Program-made: the position numbers and the translations under genes
Shown: positions 25,593-35,630 of the stretch, piece by piece
Numbering within the stretch: the first letter of the stretch is position 1
How the letters are laid out: every line of letters starts with the position of its first letter
The notes under the pieces: generated by a model
What the model was told of the DNA's origin: nothing
Seen by the model: the letters and a program-made list of their open reading frames with translations, nothing else
Database searches by the model: none
Source of the DNA: Bacteroidales bacterium
GTDB lineage: Bacteria; Bacteroidota; Bacteroidia; Bacteroidales; Paludibacteraceae
Reading direction: 5' to 3'
DNA length: 44,578 bases
Assembly: GCA_022784645.1 (NCBI GenBank)
Contig: JALFZG010000002.1
Location: 1 to 44,578, forward strand

Positions 25593-26597
25593 TTAATATA
25601 GACATTCTTGTATCAAACTGCTGACGCAGAAAGAGGAAAGCATGCCGATAAACATTATCAGCTTCATCAATTGCTGCGCGTGCTTGAAATCTTGAGGCAA
25701 TTGAGCCGACCAGAGTAGCGCCAATTCGGAGACGAAACCAACCATCAGAAACAGATAAAAACGGCAGGCGAGACTACTCCAGCTGAAGGGCGGCAGCAGA
25801 CTGAACTCCACCCACGAGAGCGCCCCCATTGCGATAATAATCAATATGGTAGCGAACACCTGCGCGCTACGCGTGCCGAATTTTACCGCCCACGTATGGC
25901 ATTCTAATTCGCGATCACCCTCTTGGTCTTCAATATCTTTGATTACTTCTCTAATCCACGTGCAGAGAAACGCGAATGCCGAAAAGAAGAGCAGATAGAT
26001 ATACACATTCGCATACAGCATCGTTCCAAAAGCGTCTTCACCATAGGCTAATTTGACTGCCGCATCGCCCGCCAGTCCCACCGTAATAGGTACCAACGCA
26101 GCAAGTACACTGACAATCAGATTGCCAAGCAGAAACTGGCGCTTATACGAAGCCGAATAAAACCACAACAAGCCGGGAATGAGCACGAAAACCGTGAAGA
26201 GAGCGGTGCTCTTGAGCACGATGCTCAGCGCAACGCCCGAGGCAATCCCCACTGCCGTAAAGCCGTAGAACAAATGCATGGCTTGCTCCTTGGTGACCTC
26301 ACGCGTGACCACCAACTCATCGGGATGGTTGATGCGATCGATTTTAACATCAAAATAATCATTAATCACGTAGCCTCCAGCTGCAATACACACTACCGCC
26401 ACGATGAGCAGCAGTAAGTGCCACCACAGCAGCGGTTCGGGCAGCAAGAAGTGGTTCATGATGGGTGCAACCACCCATTTCTCCATCACCCCAATCAGGA
26501 TAATGAGAAAGAGCAGGTTGTCAAAACGAATAAGTCGAAAAAATGGTTTCACGAATGTATAGAAAATTAGCGGAGCACAGCGCTTATTCAGCGCCAT
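25593..26597 (-). CDS. UbiA-family prenyltransferase
   Basis: The 334-residue integral membrane protein has about eight to nine helices and the two Asp-rich motifs of UbiA enzymes: N-D-Y-F-D-V-K-I-D-R-I-N-H-P (about 120-133) and D-I-E-D-Q-E-G-D-R-E near 225. The second motif and A-V-K-F-G-T-R-S-A match the Bacteroidetes members usually annotated as geranylgeranylglycerol-phosphate geranylgeranyltransferase. True substrates are uncertain. It lies 35 bp after the GH13 gene and 68 bp before maf. The ubiA-maf neighbourhood is usual in Bacteroidales, often with a HAD phosphatase, which is absent here. Confidence 0.87.
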   Translation of the reverse strand: MALNKRCAPLIFYTFVKPFFRLIRFDNLLFLIILIGVMEKWVVAPIMNHFLLPEPLLWWHLLLLIVAVVCIAAGGYVINDYFDVKIDRINHPDELVVTREVTKEQAMHLFYGFTAVGIASGVALSIVLKSTALFTVFVLIPGLLWFYSASYKRQFLLGNLIVSVLAALVPITVGLAGDAAVKLAYGEDAFGTMLYANVYIYLLFFSAFAFLCTWIREVIKDIEDQEGDRELECHTWAVKFGTRSAQVFATILIIIAMGALSWVEFSLLPPFSWSSLACRFYLFLMVGFVSELALLWSAQLPQDFKHAQQLMKLIMFIGMLSSFCVSSLIQECLY

Positions 26598-26632
26598 GCT
26601 TCTGTTTGTTCATCTGGTTTTTTACCGATTTG

Positions 26633-28354
26633 TCAGTCTATTTTCAAGATCATGCCTTTCCATGCCTCAAGCGAAAGGGTGATCGGCGTATTTGGGAGGA
26701 AAGGACGAGTAAACGTTTGGCCAGATAGCAAGTCGGTGAACTGCACTTCTGTACAGGGCTGGATATGCAGATAGGCAAACGCCTCAGCCGGGATGCGAAT
26801 CTGCATTTCTGCATGCTTATCATCGAAGTTGATAGCAATCAGCAGGGTCTCCTCCTCGCAATGACGAAGATACGCATAATGCTCATGCTTGTTGAAGCCT
26901 TCTGCCTGCGCATATTCGAGATCATACATTTTCCCCTCCGTAATCGCCTTAGAGTTGCGTGTGAGCGTCAAGAGCTGCTGATAAAATAAGCGGAGTTCCT
27001 GCTGCTCATCATCGAGCCCTTTACCATCCCATTTCCCATTATTGGCCCAAGCCTGAATGCTTTTTACGCCCCAATAATCGAAGATGGTGGTACGTCCATC
27101 GATGCCGGAGAAGCCCTCTACGTCCATACCCTTTTCGCCCAATTCCTGTCCTGCATAGATCATCACAGGGTTGGTACTGAGAGTGGCGGCAACAATCATC
27201 GCCGGTTGGGCACACATCCCTCGTCCGCAGAAGAAGCCGGAAGCTATACGCTGCTCATCGTGGTTCTCCAGGAAATAGAGCATGTGCTCCTGGATATCAC
27301 CTACAGCCTGCCATTGTTGAGTGATGCCCTCTACGGGATAGTTCTTCGACGTGACTGCTCGGAGGTAGTCATACATGCCCACTTTATCGTAGAGGTAGTC
27401 AAAGTGGCCTTTGAAAATAAACTCTCGATACAAGGCGGGATTATACACTTCAGCAATGAAGATAATCGGGGCCTTCTTCTTGTAGGTCTTCTTTCCGGCA
27501 GCATCGGTTGTCGTTACACCCCATTCTACGTCTTTGATTTGCGGAATCACCCATTCCCAAAACTCCACGGGCACCATCTCTGCCATATCGCAGCGGAAAC
27601 CATCTACTCCTTTAGCCGCCCAGAAACGGAGGATATCGCGCATCTTCAGCCAAGTGGAGGGGATAGGATTAAACTGTTTTTCGCCACCGCCCTGATAGAA
27701 TACACCATAATTGAGTTTGATGGTCTCGTACCAATCGTTATGCCCCGGATGGGCCGTAAAGCAGTCGTTACCGGTCACTTTGGCAGGATCTTCCGTGTAA
27801 TCATAAACATCAAATGCCGGGGCGAATTTTTCTCCCGGAATATAATAGAAATTATTGAGCGGGGAGAATGCCCATTCCGGATTATCCCCTTCGCCCAAAT
27901 CCGCTATTCCTGCGGGCTTAGCATCGGAATGATATTGGCGAGCTACGTGATTCGGCACGAAGTCGATTATCACTTTGAGCCCAACTTTATGTGTGCGTTC
28001 GATGAGTGCTTCAAATTCTGCCATGCGGTTATCTACGTTTTCCGCAAGGTCAGGATCTACATCGTAGTAATCTTTGATAGCATATGGCGATCCGGCCTTA
28101 CCCTTTACGACCGATGGATGGTCGGGGGTGATGCCAAATTCTGAATAGTCAGTTTGAGTAGCGTGTTCGATTACGCCAGTGTACCAAACATGCGTAGCGC
28201 CGAGGTTCTTAATCTCGCGCAATGCTTTGGTGGTGATAAGGTTGAATTTTCCGCAACCATTTTCCTGTATGGTGCCGTTGTTTTTGCGGTTGGTGCAGAA
28301 ATTTGCGAAGGTACGCGGAAGGAGCTGATAAATAATTGTTTTAGTCATAGTCAA
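26633..28354 (-). CDS. Glycoside hydrolase family 13 (alpha-amylase type), cytosolic
   Basis: The 573-residue enzyme has no signal peptide, so it acts inside the cell, probably on glycogen or imported malto-oligosaccharides. The four GH13 regions are present: D-F-V-P-N-H (131-136), G-F-R-C-D with nucleophile D256, F-I-A-E-V with acid/base E302 and F-L-E-N-H-D with H365 and D366. The C-terminal 90 or so residues form the beta-domain. The exact specificity (alpha-amylase, neopullulanase or other) cannot be read from the motifs. A terminator precedes it, so its promoter is unclear. It probably forms a run with ubiA and maf. Confidence 0.9.
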   Translation of the reverse strand: MTMTKTIIYQLLPRTFANFCTNRKNNGTIQENGCGKFNLITTKALREIKNLGATHVWYTGVIEHATQTDYSEFGITPDHPSVVKGKAGSPYAIKDYYDVDPDLAENVDNRMAEFEALIERTHKVGLKVIIDFVPNHVARQYHSDAKPAGIADLGEGDNPEWAFSPLNNFYYIPGEKFAPAFDVYDYTEDPAKVTGNDCFTAHPGHNDWYETIKLNYGVFYQGGGEKQFNPIPSTWLKMRDILRFWAAKGVDGFRCDMAEMVPVEFWEWVIPQIKDVEWGVTTTDAAGKKTYKKKAPIIFIAEVYNPALYREFIFKGHFDYLYDKVGMYDYLRAVTSKNYPVEGITQQWQAVGDIQEHMLYFLENHDEQRIASGFFCGRGMCAQPAMIVAATLSTNPVMIYAGQELGEKGMDVEGFSGIDGRTTIFDYWGVKSIQAWANNGKWDGKGLDDEQQELRLFYQQLLTLTRNSKAITEGKMYDLEYAQAEGFNKHEHYAYLRHCEEETLLIAINFDDKHAEMQIRIPAEAFAYLHIQPCTEVQFTDLLSGQTFTRPFLPNTPITLSLEAWKGMILKID

Positions 28355-28385
28355 TAAAAATAGTAAGGTGAGGGTAGAGGAGAGT

Positions 28386-28417
28386 TAAAAACCCAGCCGG
28401 ACGAGGTCCGGCCGGGT
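28386..28417 (-). terminator. Intrinsic terminator of pta-ackA
   Basis: A 12-bp stem with one mismatch (391-402 with 406-417, in 28 kb numbering) has a 3-nt loop and is followed by TTTTT on the minus strand. Confidence 0.85.
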
Positions 28418-28432
28418 GAGGGGCAGGCCCTG

Positions 28433-29632
28433 TTACTTGGAGATAAGCTCCATCGTATCAGAAGCAATCATCAGTTCTTCGTCAGTAGGAATAACAACTA
28501 CTTTCACGCGCGAATCCGGTGTAGAAATGAGGGCTTCTTTGCCACGAATGGTAGCATTGAGTTCCTCGTTGATTTTTACGCCCATAAACTCCAATCCGCG
28601 GCATACGTTTGCGCGCATCGAAGTTTGGTTCTCGCCTACGCCAGCGGTGAAGACGATTACGTCAACGCCCTCCATCGCTGCAGCGAAAGCACCTACGTAT
28701 TTCTTGATCTTGTAATCATACATCTGCTGAGCGAGGATAGCGCGCTCGTTGCCTGCTGCTGCTGCATTCTCCAAGTCGCGCATATCGCTTCCTACACCTG
28801 AAACACCAGCTACGCCCGACTTCTTATTGAGGAAGTTCGACATGCCGTCAGCATCGAGGTTGAGTTTTTTCTGCAGATAAGTGATAGCTCCGCCATCAAC
28901 GTCACCCGAGCGAGTGCCCATCATAATGCCCTCAAGCGGGGTAAGGCCCATCGTGGTGTCTTGGCACTTGCCGCAGTTAACTGCTGCGAGCGAACCACCA
29001 TTGCCGATATGGCAGGTGATGATCTTGATCTTGTTGTAATCCAAACCGAGGAACTCCGCAGCGCGAGCGCTTACGTAGCGATGTGAAGTGCCGTGGAAGC
29101 CATATCTGCGAACACCGTACTTTTCATATACTTCATACGGGAGCGCATACATATAGCTGTATTGCGGCATCGTCTGATGGAAGGCGGTATCAAACACGCC
29201 TACCTGCGGCAGACCGGGCATCAACTCGTTGACCGCCTCTATACCCTTCAAGTTGGCAGGGTTATGAAGCGGAGCAAGCTCACTCACTTCTTTGAAAGCA
29301 GCAATCACCTCATCGTTGATTACTACCGACGAAGCAAACTTCTCACCACCATGCACCATACGATGGCCTACTGCGTTAATCTCCTTCAAGTCCTTGATTG
29401 CACCAATCTCCGGATCAGTAAGGAGAGAGAAAATAAACTTCACACCCTCGGTATGCTCCGGCATATCGTGCATGATTTGGCGCTTCTCACCATTAGGGAG
29501 TTTAACCTTTACGAAAGCGTTGTCAAGACCTACACGCTCCGCACCTCCGGAAGCAATCACTTCCTTCGTATCCATGTCGTAAAGTGCGTACTTGATAGAT
29601 GATGAACCGCAGTTCAAAACTAAGATTTTCAT
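28433..29632 (-). CDS. ackA: Acetate kinase
   Basis: AckA converts acetyl phosphate and ADP to acetate and ATP, the energy-yielding last step of acetate fermentation. The 399-residue protein starts M-K-I-L-V-L-N-C-G-S-S-S-I-K-Y and has the family segments G-H-R-M-V-H-G-G, F-D-T-A-F-H, Y-G-F-H-G-T-S-H, C-H-I-G-N-G-G-S-L-A-A, G-T-R-S-G-D-V-D and F-T-A-G-V-G-E-N. The length is standard. It follows pta by 57 bp on the same strand and ends at a strong terminator. Confidence 0.97.
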   Translation of the reverse strand: MKILVLNCGSSSIKYALYDMDTKEVIASGGAERVGLDNAFVKVKLPNGEKRQIMHDMPEHTEGVKFIFSLLTDPEIGAIKDLKEINAVGHRMVHGGEKFASSVVINDEVIAAFKEVSELAPLHNPANLKGIEAVNELMPGLPQVGVFDTAFHQTMPQYSYMYALPYEVYEKYGVRRYGFHGTSHRYVSARAAEFLGLDYNKIKIITCHIGNGGSLAAVNCGKCQDTTMGLTPLEGIMMGTRSGDVDGGAITYLQKKLNLDADGMSNFLNKKSGVAGVSGVGSDMRDLENAAAAGNERAILAQQMYDYKIKKYVGAFAAAMEGVDVIVFTAGVGENQTSMRANVCRGLEFMGVKINEELNATIRGKEALISTPDSRVKVVVIPTDEELMIASDTMELISK

Positions 29633-29689
29633 GTTGACTATTTGTTTTTATGGTTATTATTCGGGCTTATGAAAATGTATTTGTTATTC

Positions 29690-30685
29690 TCAAATGGCCT
29701 GGTTAGCAGTAATGATGACCATCTGAACGATGTCCATCACTTTGCAACCGCGGCTGAGGTCGTTAACGGGGGCAGCAATACCCTGAAGAATCGGGCCAAT
29801 AGCGTTGGCACCCGAGAAACGCTCTACGAGTTTGTAACCGATGTTTCCTGCCTGAAGGTCAGGGAAAACGAGCACGTTAGCCTTACCTGCTACAGGGCTT
29901 CCCGGAGCTTTTGAAGCTCCTACTTTGGCTACGAGCGCAGCATCCGCCTGCAACTCACCATCGAGTTGAAGGTCAGGAGCAAGTTCGTGAGCAATGCGGG
30001 TTGCTTCCGTAACTTTGTCAATCAACTCATGCTTAGCCGAGCCCTTGGTGGAGAAGCTCAGCATCGCTACACGCGGCTCAATCTGGCCAAGGGTACGGGC
30101 AGTCTCAGCCGTAGATACGGCAATCTGAGCAAGCTCTTGCGCATTGGGGCAGGGATTGACTGCGCAATCAGCAAATACGAGGAAGCCTCCTTCGCCAAGT
30201 TCGGTAGCGGGGGTAAACATAAGGAATGCACCACTTACGATACCTACACCGGGTTTAGTCTTAAGAATCTGGAAAGCCGGACGAATGGTATCAGCCGTTG
30301 TGCCACGGGCGCCTGCTAATTCGCCATCAGCATCGCCTGCTTTGATCATCAAGCAACCCAAATAGAGCGGATCCATAGCCTTTTGAGCGGCCTGCTCTTC
30401 TGTCATTCCCTTTGCTTTGCGGAGCTCAAAGAGGAGGTTGGCATAATCCTTCATCTTCGGATTGGTGGCCGGGTCGAAAATAGTTGCATTCTTGATGTAC
30501 TCATAGCCATTGTCTGCCGCCATCTTATTGATGACTGCCGGATCGCCGATGAGAATCAAGTCAGCAATTTTGTCTTTGAGAATAATGTTGGCTGCTTCTA
30601 GGGTGCGCGGTTCATCACCTTCAGGAAGCACGATGCGGCGAATATTGGCTTTCGCGCGCTCGGTCATTTGAGAAAGAATGTCCAT
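29690..30685 (-). CDS. pta: Phosphate acetyltransferase
   Basis: Pta makes acetyl phosphate from acetyl-CoA. The 331-residue single-domain form (no N-terminal DRTGG domain) starts M-D-I-L-S-Q-M-T-E-R-A-K at 30685; the frame extends upstream, but the promoter lies at 30752-30782. Signatures include I-V-L-P-E-G-D-E-P-R-T, A-G-A-R-G-T-T-A-D-T-I-R-P, L-S-F-S-T-K-G-S-A, D-G-E-L-Q-A-D-A-A and V-L-V-F-P-D-L-Q-A-G-N-I-G-Y-K. It forms a two-gene operon with ackA. Confidence 0.96.
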   Translation of the reverse strand: MDILSQMTERAKANIRRIVLPEGDEPRTLEAANIILKDKIADLILIGDPAVINKMAADNGYEYIKNATIFDPATNPKMKDYANLLFELRKAKGMTEEQAAQKAMDPLYLGCLMIKAGDADGELAGARGTTADTIRPAFQILKTKPGVGIVSGAFLMFTPATELGEGGFLVFADCAVNPCPNAQELAQIAVSTAETARTLGQIEPRVAMLSFSTKGSAKHELIDKVTEATRIAHELAPDLQLDGELQADAALVAKVGASKAPGSPVAGKANVLVFPDLQAGNIGYKLVERFSGANAIGPILQGIAAPVNDLSRGCKVMDIVQMVIITANQAI

Positions 30686-30751
30686 AATAATTCGTATTTT
30701 AAAAAAAGTTTTTTTTTGCTTAATTGTGGAAAGCGGAGCTTTAATTGGGTG

Positions 30752-30782
30752 CAAAGTTAGTGAAATTTTTGGATATTTGCAA
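30752..30782 (-). promoter_or_regulatory. Promoter of pta-ackA
   Basis: On the minus strand the TTG (30782-30780), a 20-nt spacer and TAACTTTG (30759-30752) form a complete promoter. Confidence 0.8.
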
Positions 30783-30810
30783 GAAAAATAAAAAAAAACA
30801 TGAAAATCTA

Positions 30811-30840
30811 TTGTTATTCCAAAAAAAAATAGTAATTTTG
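30811..30840 (+). promoter_or_regulatory. Promoter of the OmpA-family gene
   Basis: The TTG (30811-30813), a 19-nt spacer and TAATTTTG (30833-30840) form a promoter that leaves a leader of about 34 nt. Confidence 0.72.
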
Positions 30841-30879
30841 CAGCCGGTTTACTACCAAACCCTACTGGCACTTATCAAA

Positions 30880-32175
30880 ATGAGAAGATATTTATTGCTG
30901 ATTATCTTTTTCTCGGTATCTGTTTTTGGGAGCTATGCTGAGCAGAAAATGCAAGGCGTTTACCCTTACGAAAGCGAGCGAAAAGGATGGTCAAACGCAC
31001 ATACGACTTTGGAAATGTCAAACTGGTCACTTTTTATTCCGGCCGGCTTGGTGGTTTTCGATGGCGATCAGGGTTCGGGAGCCAAATATGGCAAGAACAA
31101 CACGCCGGAGTCGTTTGGTTTTGGCTTGGGTGTCACCTATGATTTTACGCCCCAATGGGGTTTGACCGTAGAGTTGAACACCTCGTCATATGGAAAGAAC
31201 CTCTGGAAATTCGACATGAAAGTGGAAGATGGCGAACGATCTATGGGTTATCTCCACGACGCCATGATATATTTGAACTTCGACTTGATGGATGCTTTCT
31301 TCCCAAGGCGCTTGCATACCCGCTTCAGTCTGTATCCGCAGCTTGGCGGAGGATGTGGCCTTTACAAGTTGAAGTTCCTCAACGAGAATGGCGACGTCGT
31401 TTGGGCCGATAAATACGGTAGCGCGCGTAACCCCAAAGAGCAGTATGTGCCTACACTCTTCTTTCATTTCGGCTTGGCTGCTGAGTGGAATCTGAATCGA
31501 TCTTCAGCGTTAGGCGCTCGCATCACGTATAAATATTACAATAATGATTACGTTGACGGCAATGCTTCTGCGCTTGGGTTGGGTAACCGCAACAACGATG
31601 GCGTTTTGGGTGTAGATTTAGTATATCGCGTGAAGTTCAACACCGTGAAACGTTCTCACTACCGCAATATGCCTGGCGGCCACGAGCATAACCTCTTGAT
31701 GGAGAAGGTGATAGAAGACGTGAAGCGCAGAGAAAGAGATACGCTGATTATCAATAGTTCTGACACCATCTACAGCATCGAGAAGCAAGTGCTCGAAGAC
31801 GTGAGCGAAGCGTGGTTCGTTTATTTCGAAAACGGCAGTTTCCGCCTCAATACAAAGGCAGAGATTGAGCTACAGCAGATGGCATATCGCATGACCGAGC
31901 TCTATCCGGATATGTATCTGGAGATTGAGGGTAGTTGCGATGATACCGGCTCAGATGGATACAACGAGATGCTCGCTAAATACCGCGCTAAGGAGGTACG
32001 TGACTACCTCGTAAGAGTATATGACATTGATCCTAACCGACTGATTGTAAGGTCAGTAGGTAAGATTAAGAACGTGAAGTCATCTTATGCGCCCAACCGC
32101 CGCGTACGAATGAGTCTCATCTCTAAAGAGAAAGCAGAAGCGCTCAAGAAGCGCTTGAAAAAACAAGACGATTAG
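30880..32175 (+). CDS. OmpA-family outer-membrane protein
   Basis: The 431-residue protein starts at the ATG at 30880, after the promoter, with a signal peptide to G-S-Y-A. The N-terminal half has beta-barrel strands (F-G-F-G-L-G-V-T-Y-D-F, L-Y-P-Q-L-G-G-G-C-G, A-L-G-A-R-I-T-Y-K-Y-Y). From about 310 there is an OmpA C-terminal domain: F-E-N-G-S-F-R-L, E-I-E-G-S-C-D-D-T-G-S-D-G-Y-N and Y-R-A-K-E-V-R-D-Y-L. The Asp and Arg that bind diaminopimelate of peptidoglycan are both present, as is the closing N-R-R-V-R-M. It tethers the outer membrane to the wall. It is divergent from pta. Confidence 0.9.
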   Translation: MRRYLLLIIFFSVSVFGSYAEQKMQGVYPYESERKGWSNAHTTLEMSNWSLFIPAGLVVFDGDQGSGAKYGKNNTPESFGFGLGVTYDFTPQWGLTVELNTSSYGKNLWKFDMKVEDGERSMGYLHDAMIYLNFDLMDAFFPRRLHTRFSLYPQLGGGCGLYKLKFLNENGDVVWADKYGSARNPKEQYVPTLFFHFGLAAEWNLNRSSALGARITYKYYNNDYVDGNASALGLGNRNNDGVLGVDLVYRVKFNTVKRSHYRNMPGGHEHNLLMEKVIEDVKRRERDTLIINSSDTIYSIEKQVLEDVSEAWFVYFENGSFRLNTKAEIELQQMAYRMTELYPDMYLEIEGSCDDTGSDGYNEMLAKYRAKEVRDYLVRVYDIDPNRLIVRSVGKIKNVKSSYAPNRRVRMSLISKEKAEALKKRLKKQDD

Positions 32176-32233
32176 CGGCTTGTCCGCAATACATACAGCA
32201 TGCGCATTCGGCCTTGCGCCGGATGTGGTTGCA

Positions 32234-32307
32234 GGTCCCATAGCTCAGTCGGTTAGAGCACCTGACTCATAATCAGGGAGTCCTTGGTTCAAGCCCAAGT
32301 GGGACCA
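32234..32307 (+). tRNA. tRNA with CAU anticodon (elongator Met, or Ile2)
   Basis: A full cloverleaf can be drawn: a 7-bp acceptor stem (GGTCCCA/TGGGACC), the D-arm TAGCTCAGTCGGTTAGAGCA, an anticodon stem CCTGA/TCAGG with loop CTCATAA (anticodon CAT), a 5-bp T-stem CTTGG/CCAAG with loop TTCAAGC, and discriminator A. CCA is not encoded. The G1-C72 pair and the anticodon stem without three G-C pairs exclude initiator tRNA. Elongator Met and lysidine-modified Ile2 cannot be separated with certainty from sequence alone. Confidence 0.93.
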
Positions 32308-32319
32308 CATGCACGCAAT

Positions 32320-32376
32320 CTCCGCACGCAGGTGCGGAGGTTTGTTGTGAAAATTCACGCACGCCCGCGAGGGCGT
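32320..32376 (+). other. Two hairpins in the leader of typA
   Basis: CTCCGCAC/GTGCGGAG (8 bp, loop GCAG, 32320-32339) is followed by GTTTGTTGTG and may terminate the tRNA transcript. ACGCCC/GGGCGT (6 bp) closes on a GCGA tetraloop of the GNRA type (32361-32376). Confidence 0.6.
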
Positions 32377-32427
32377 AATTACGCAGGTGCGAGCGCATTG
32401 CCCATCTGCTTACGAAAAAGGTACAAT

Positions 32428-34260
32428 ATGCAAAAGATTAGAAACATCGCAATCATCGCCCATGTGGACCACGGCAAGACTACGCTCGTGGACCAAATGC
32501 TCTATACGGCACACCTCTTCCGCGACAATGAGCAGAAAGGCGAACTGATTCTTGACAACAACGAACTTGAGCGTGAACGTGGTATCACCATTCTCGCCAA
32601 AAACGTATCGATTGATTACAAGGGGTATAAAATCAACGTGATTGACACCCCGGGGCATGCTGACTTCGGCGGCGAAGTGGAGCGCGTATTGAACATGGCC
32701 GACGGCGTTTTGCTGCTCGTAGATGCTTTCGAGGGGCCTATGCCGCAGACGCGTTTCGTATTGCAAAAAGCCTTGCAGCTCAACCTCAAGCCCATCGTTG
32801 TAGTCAACAAAGTAGATAAACTCAATTGCCGTCCTGACGAGGTGCAAGAGGCTGTGTTTGATCTCATGTGCTCGCTCGATGCTACCGAAGAGCAGCTTGA
32901 TTTCCAGACCATTTACGGCAGTGCCAAAAATGGCTGGATGTCAACCGATTGGAAGCAGCCCACTACCGATCTGACTGCCTTGATGGACGCCATCATCGAG
33001 TATATCCCCGAGCCGGCCATATTGGAGGGCACGCCGCAGATGCTCATCACCTCGCTCGATTACAGCCCTTACGTTGGCCGTATTGCTGTGGGCCGCGTGC
33101 ATAGAGGAACGTTTAAAGAAGGTATGCAGGTTACCCTTGCCAAGCGCGATGGCACAATGACCAAGAGTCGCATCAAAGAGCTCCGCACCTTCAGTGGACT
33201 CGGGCAAACGAAAGCAGCCGAAGTGAGCTCCGGTGATATCTGCGCCATGGTTGGTATAGAGGGCTTCGAGATTGGCGACACCGTTTGCGATTTCCAAGAG
33301 CCCGAAGCGCTCGATCCCATCGCTATCGATGAGCCCACCATGTCGATGGTCTTCACCATCAACGACAGCCCCTTCTTCGGCAAAGAGGGTAAGTTCGTAA
33401 CCTCGCGCCATATCCACGAGCGCTTGATGAAAGAGCTTGATAAAAACTTGGCGTTGCGCGTGGAGAAGAACCCCAATGAAGATGTATGGCACGTGTATGG
33501 CCGCGGTGTGCTCCACCTCTCCGTTTTGATTGAGACCATGCGAAGAGAAGGATACGAGCTGCAAGTGGGACAACCGCAGGTGATCATCAAAGAGATTGAT
33601 GGCGTAAAATGCGAACCGATAGAGCAACTCACGGTTAACACGCCCGAAGAATGCTCGGGTAAGATCATCGAATACGTAGCAATGCACAAAGGCGATATGG
33701 TATCGATGAACACCATCAACGACCGCATCCAACTCGAGTTCACGATTCCTTCGCGCGGTATCATCGGTATGCGTACGTATGTGATGAACGTGAGCGCCGG
33801 CGAGGCAATCATGAGCCACCGCTTCCTTGAGTTCCAACCTTGGAAAGGCGAAATAGAGAAACGCCAAAACGGCTCGCTTATCGCGATGGAAACGGGCACT
33901 GCCTATGCGTATGCGCTCGACAAACTGCAAGATCGAGGAAAGTTCTTCATTTATCCGCAAGACGAAGTGTATGCCGGACAAGTAGTGGGCGAAAACGCCA
34001 AGGATAAGGATATCGTAATCAACGTGACCAAAAGCAAGAAACTTACGAACATGCGTTCGAAATCGTCTGACGACAAAGCACAATTGCCGCCACCGGTGAT
34101 CTTCTCGCTTGAAGAAGCGCTCGAATATATCAAAGAAGACGAATACGTAGAGATTACGCCTAAGTCCATCCGCCTGCGCAAGATTATCCTCGACGAATTG
34201 GAGCGCAAGCGTGCTCGCAGCCGTATGGGCCTTGCGCCGGAAGCTGACGAAGAAGATTAA
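32428..34260 (+). CDS. typA: Ribosome-associated GTPase TypA/BipA
   Basis: TypA is a translational GTPase that assists ribosome assembly, mainly under stress. The 610-residue protein begins [19 protein letters not shown] at the ATG 32428; the frame opens earlier at 32284 but that would overlap the tRNA. G-motifs are [23 protein letters not shown] and N-K-V-D-K. Domain III and the TypA-specific C-terminal domain ([27 protein letters not shown]) are intact. It lies 33 bp before tig. Confidence 0.97.
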   Translation: MQKIRNIAIIAHVDHGKTTLVDQMLYTAHLFRDNEQKGELILDNNELERERGITILAKNVSIDYKGYKINVIDTPGHADFGGEVERVLNMADGVLLLVDAFEGPMPQTRFVLQKALQLNLKPIVVVNKVDKLNCRPDEVQEAVFDLMCSLDATEEQLDFQTIYGSAKNGWMSTDWKQPTTDLTALMDAIIEYIPEPAILEGTPQMLITSLDYSPYVGRIAVGRVHRGTFKEGMQVTLAKRDGTMTKSRIKELRTFSGLGQTKAAEVSSGDICAMVGIEGFEIGDTVCDFQEPEALDPIAIDEPTMSMVFTINDSPFFGKEGKFVTSRHIHERLMKELDKNLALRVEKNPNEDVWHVYGRGVLHLSVLIETMRREGYELQVGQPQVIIKEIDGVKCEPIEQLTVNTPEECSGKIIEYVAMHKGDMVSMNTINDRIQLEFTIPSRGIIGMRTYVMNVSAGEAIMSHRFLEFQPWKGEIEKRQNGSLIAMETGTAYAYALDKLQDRGKFFIYPQDEVYAGQVVGENAKDKDIVINVTKSKKLTNMRSKSSDDKAQLPPPVIFSLEEALEYIKEDEYVEITPKSIRLRKIILDELERKRARSRMGLAPEADEED

Positions 34261-34293
34261 TGCAGAAAAATTATAAACAAAAACAATACAATT

Positions 34294-35625
34294 ATGCAGA
34301 TTACAAAAACAGACATTGACCAGCTGAATGCCAAACTGACCCTCGTGGTAGAGCCGGCTGATTACGAAGAAAAGGTAGCGAAAGAGCTCCGCAATATCCG
34401 CCAAAAGGCACAGATTCCCGGTTTCCGTCCGGGTAAAGTACCTGCCAGCCTCATCCAGAAGCAGTATGGCAAAGCCGTGCTTGCTGAAGAGATGAACAAA
34501 GTCATTGGCGAGGGCCTCTATGGCTATATCCATGAAAACAAACTCAATATCCTCGGCGAGCCGCTCTCTAACGACGAAGAAACGCCCGAACTCGATTTCG
34601 ACAACCAGACTTCGTTTACCTTTGTCTTCGACATTGCTCTTGCCCCAGAGTTTAACTGCAAGCTCAATGGCAATAACAAACTCACGTGGTATGACGTAGA
34701 GGTTACCGACGAGATGGTTGAGAACCAAGTTAAGGGTTATGCTGAGCGCTTTGGCGAGTATGTAGAAGCAGAAGCCGCAGAAGAAGGCGACATGCTCCGC
34801 GGTAACCTCGTTGAGCAGAAAGAGGGCGGTAAGACTATTGAGAATCAGGTGCTTACCCCGGCTTACATGGCTGCTGACGAAAAAGCTAAGTTCGTAGGCG
34901 CAAAAGTGGGAGATGCTATTGTTTTCGACCCAAAGAAGGCTTACACCAACGAGGCTGAACTCACCTCGCTCCTCAAGGTTACGAAAGAAGAGCTCGCAGA
35001 GATGAATACTGAGTTTGCGTTCACCGTAACGACCATCACCCGCCATAAAGCTGCTGAAATCAACGAGAAGCTCTTTGCTAACGTATATGGCGAAGGCAAC
35101 GTAAAAGACGAAGCTGATTTCCGCGAGAAGGTGAAGGCTGAAATCAAAACCAACTTCGATAAAGACGCTGAGTACAAGTTCGGCCTTGACTGCAAAGCAG
35201 CCGTAATGAAGAAGATGGAGAAGGTAGAATTCCCGGAAGCATTCCTCAAGCGCTGGCTCATGACCGCCAATAAGGAACTCACCGCTGAAGAGGTGGAGAA
35301 GGATTGGGAGAAAACAATCGACCAACTCCGTTGGCAGCTCGCAAAGGAGCAACTTGCAGAGCAATTCGGCATCAAGGTAGAGGCTGATGACGTGAAGGCT
35401 TACGCTAAGGAGATTGCTAAGATGCAGTATCTCCAATATGGTTTGAGCCAGATTGAAGATCAGTATCTCGAGCGCTTCGCTGAAGAGATGCTCAAAAACG
35501 AGAATCAGGCTCGCGGTATCTACGAGCGCGTTCAAGAGAACAAGATTTACGAAGCACTCAAGGGTGTAGTAAAACTCGAGACCAAAGCTATCTCCCACGA
35601 CGATTTCGGTAAACTCTTTGCCTAA
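34294..35625 (+). CDS. tig: Trigger factor
   Basis: Trigger factor is the ribosome-bound chaperone for nascent chains. The 443-residue protein has the ribosome-binding signature G-F-R-P-G-K-V-P (44-51) and the all-helical C-terminal arms. The central FKBP region is diverged, as is usual in Bacteroidetes: it reads E-A-E-A-A-E-E-G-D-M-L-R-G and lacks most isomerase residues, so peptidyl-prolyl activity is doubtful. The run typA, tig, then clpP and clpX is a protein-quality set. It ends in front of a strong terminator. Confidence 0.94.
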   Translation: MQITKTDIDQLNAKLTLVVEPADYEEKVAKELRNIRQKAQIPGFRPGKVPASLIQKQYGKAVLAEEMNKVIGEGLYGYIHENKLNILGEPLSNDEETPELDFDNQTSFTFVFDIALAPEFNCKLNGNNKLTWYDVEVTDEMVENQVKGYAERFGEYVEAEAAEEGDMLRGNLVEQKEGGKTIENQVLTPAYMAADEKAKFVGAKVGDAIVFDPKKAYTNEAELTSLLKVTKEELAEMNTEFAFTVTTITRHKAAEINEKLFANVYGEGNVKDEADFREKVKAEIKTNFDKDAEYKFGLDCKAAVMKKMEKVEFPEAFLKRWLMTANKELTAEEVEKDWEKTIDQLRWQLAKEQLAEQFGIKVEADDVKAYAKEIAKMQYLQYGLSQIEDQYLERFAEEMLKNENQARGIYERVQENKIYEALKGVVKLETKAISHDDFGKLFA

Positions 35626-35630
35626 AGAAA

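Noticed and set aside
27206..28144. 312-codon plus-strand frame
   Set aside because: It is a shadow of the GH13 gene, whose catalytic motifs fix the real strand.
32284..32427. 48-residue N-terminal extension of TypA
   Set aside because: It would begin inside the tRNA gene; the family start is at 32428.
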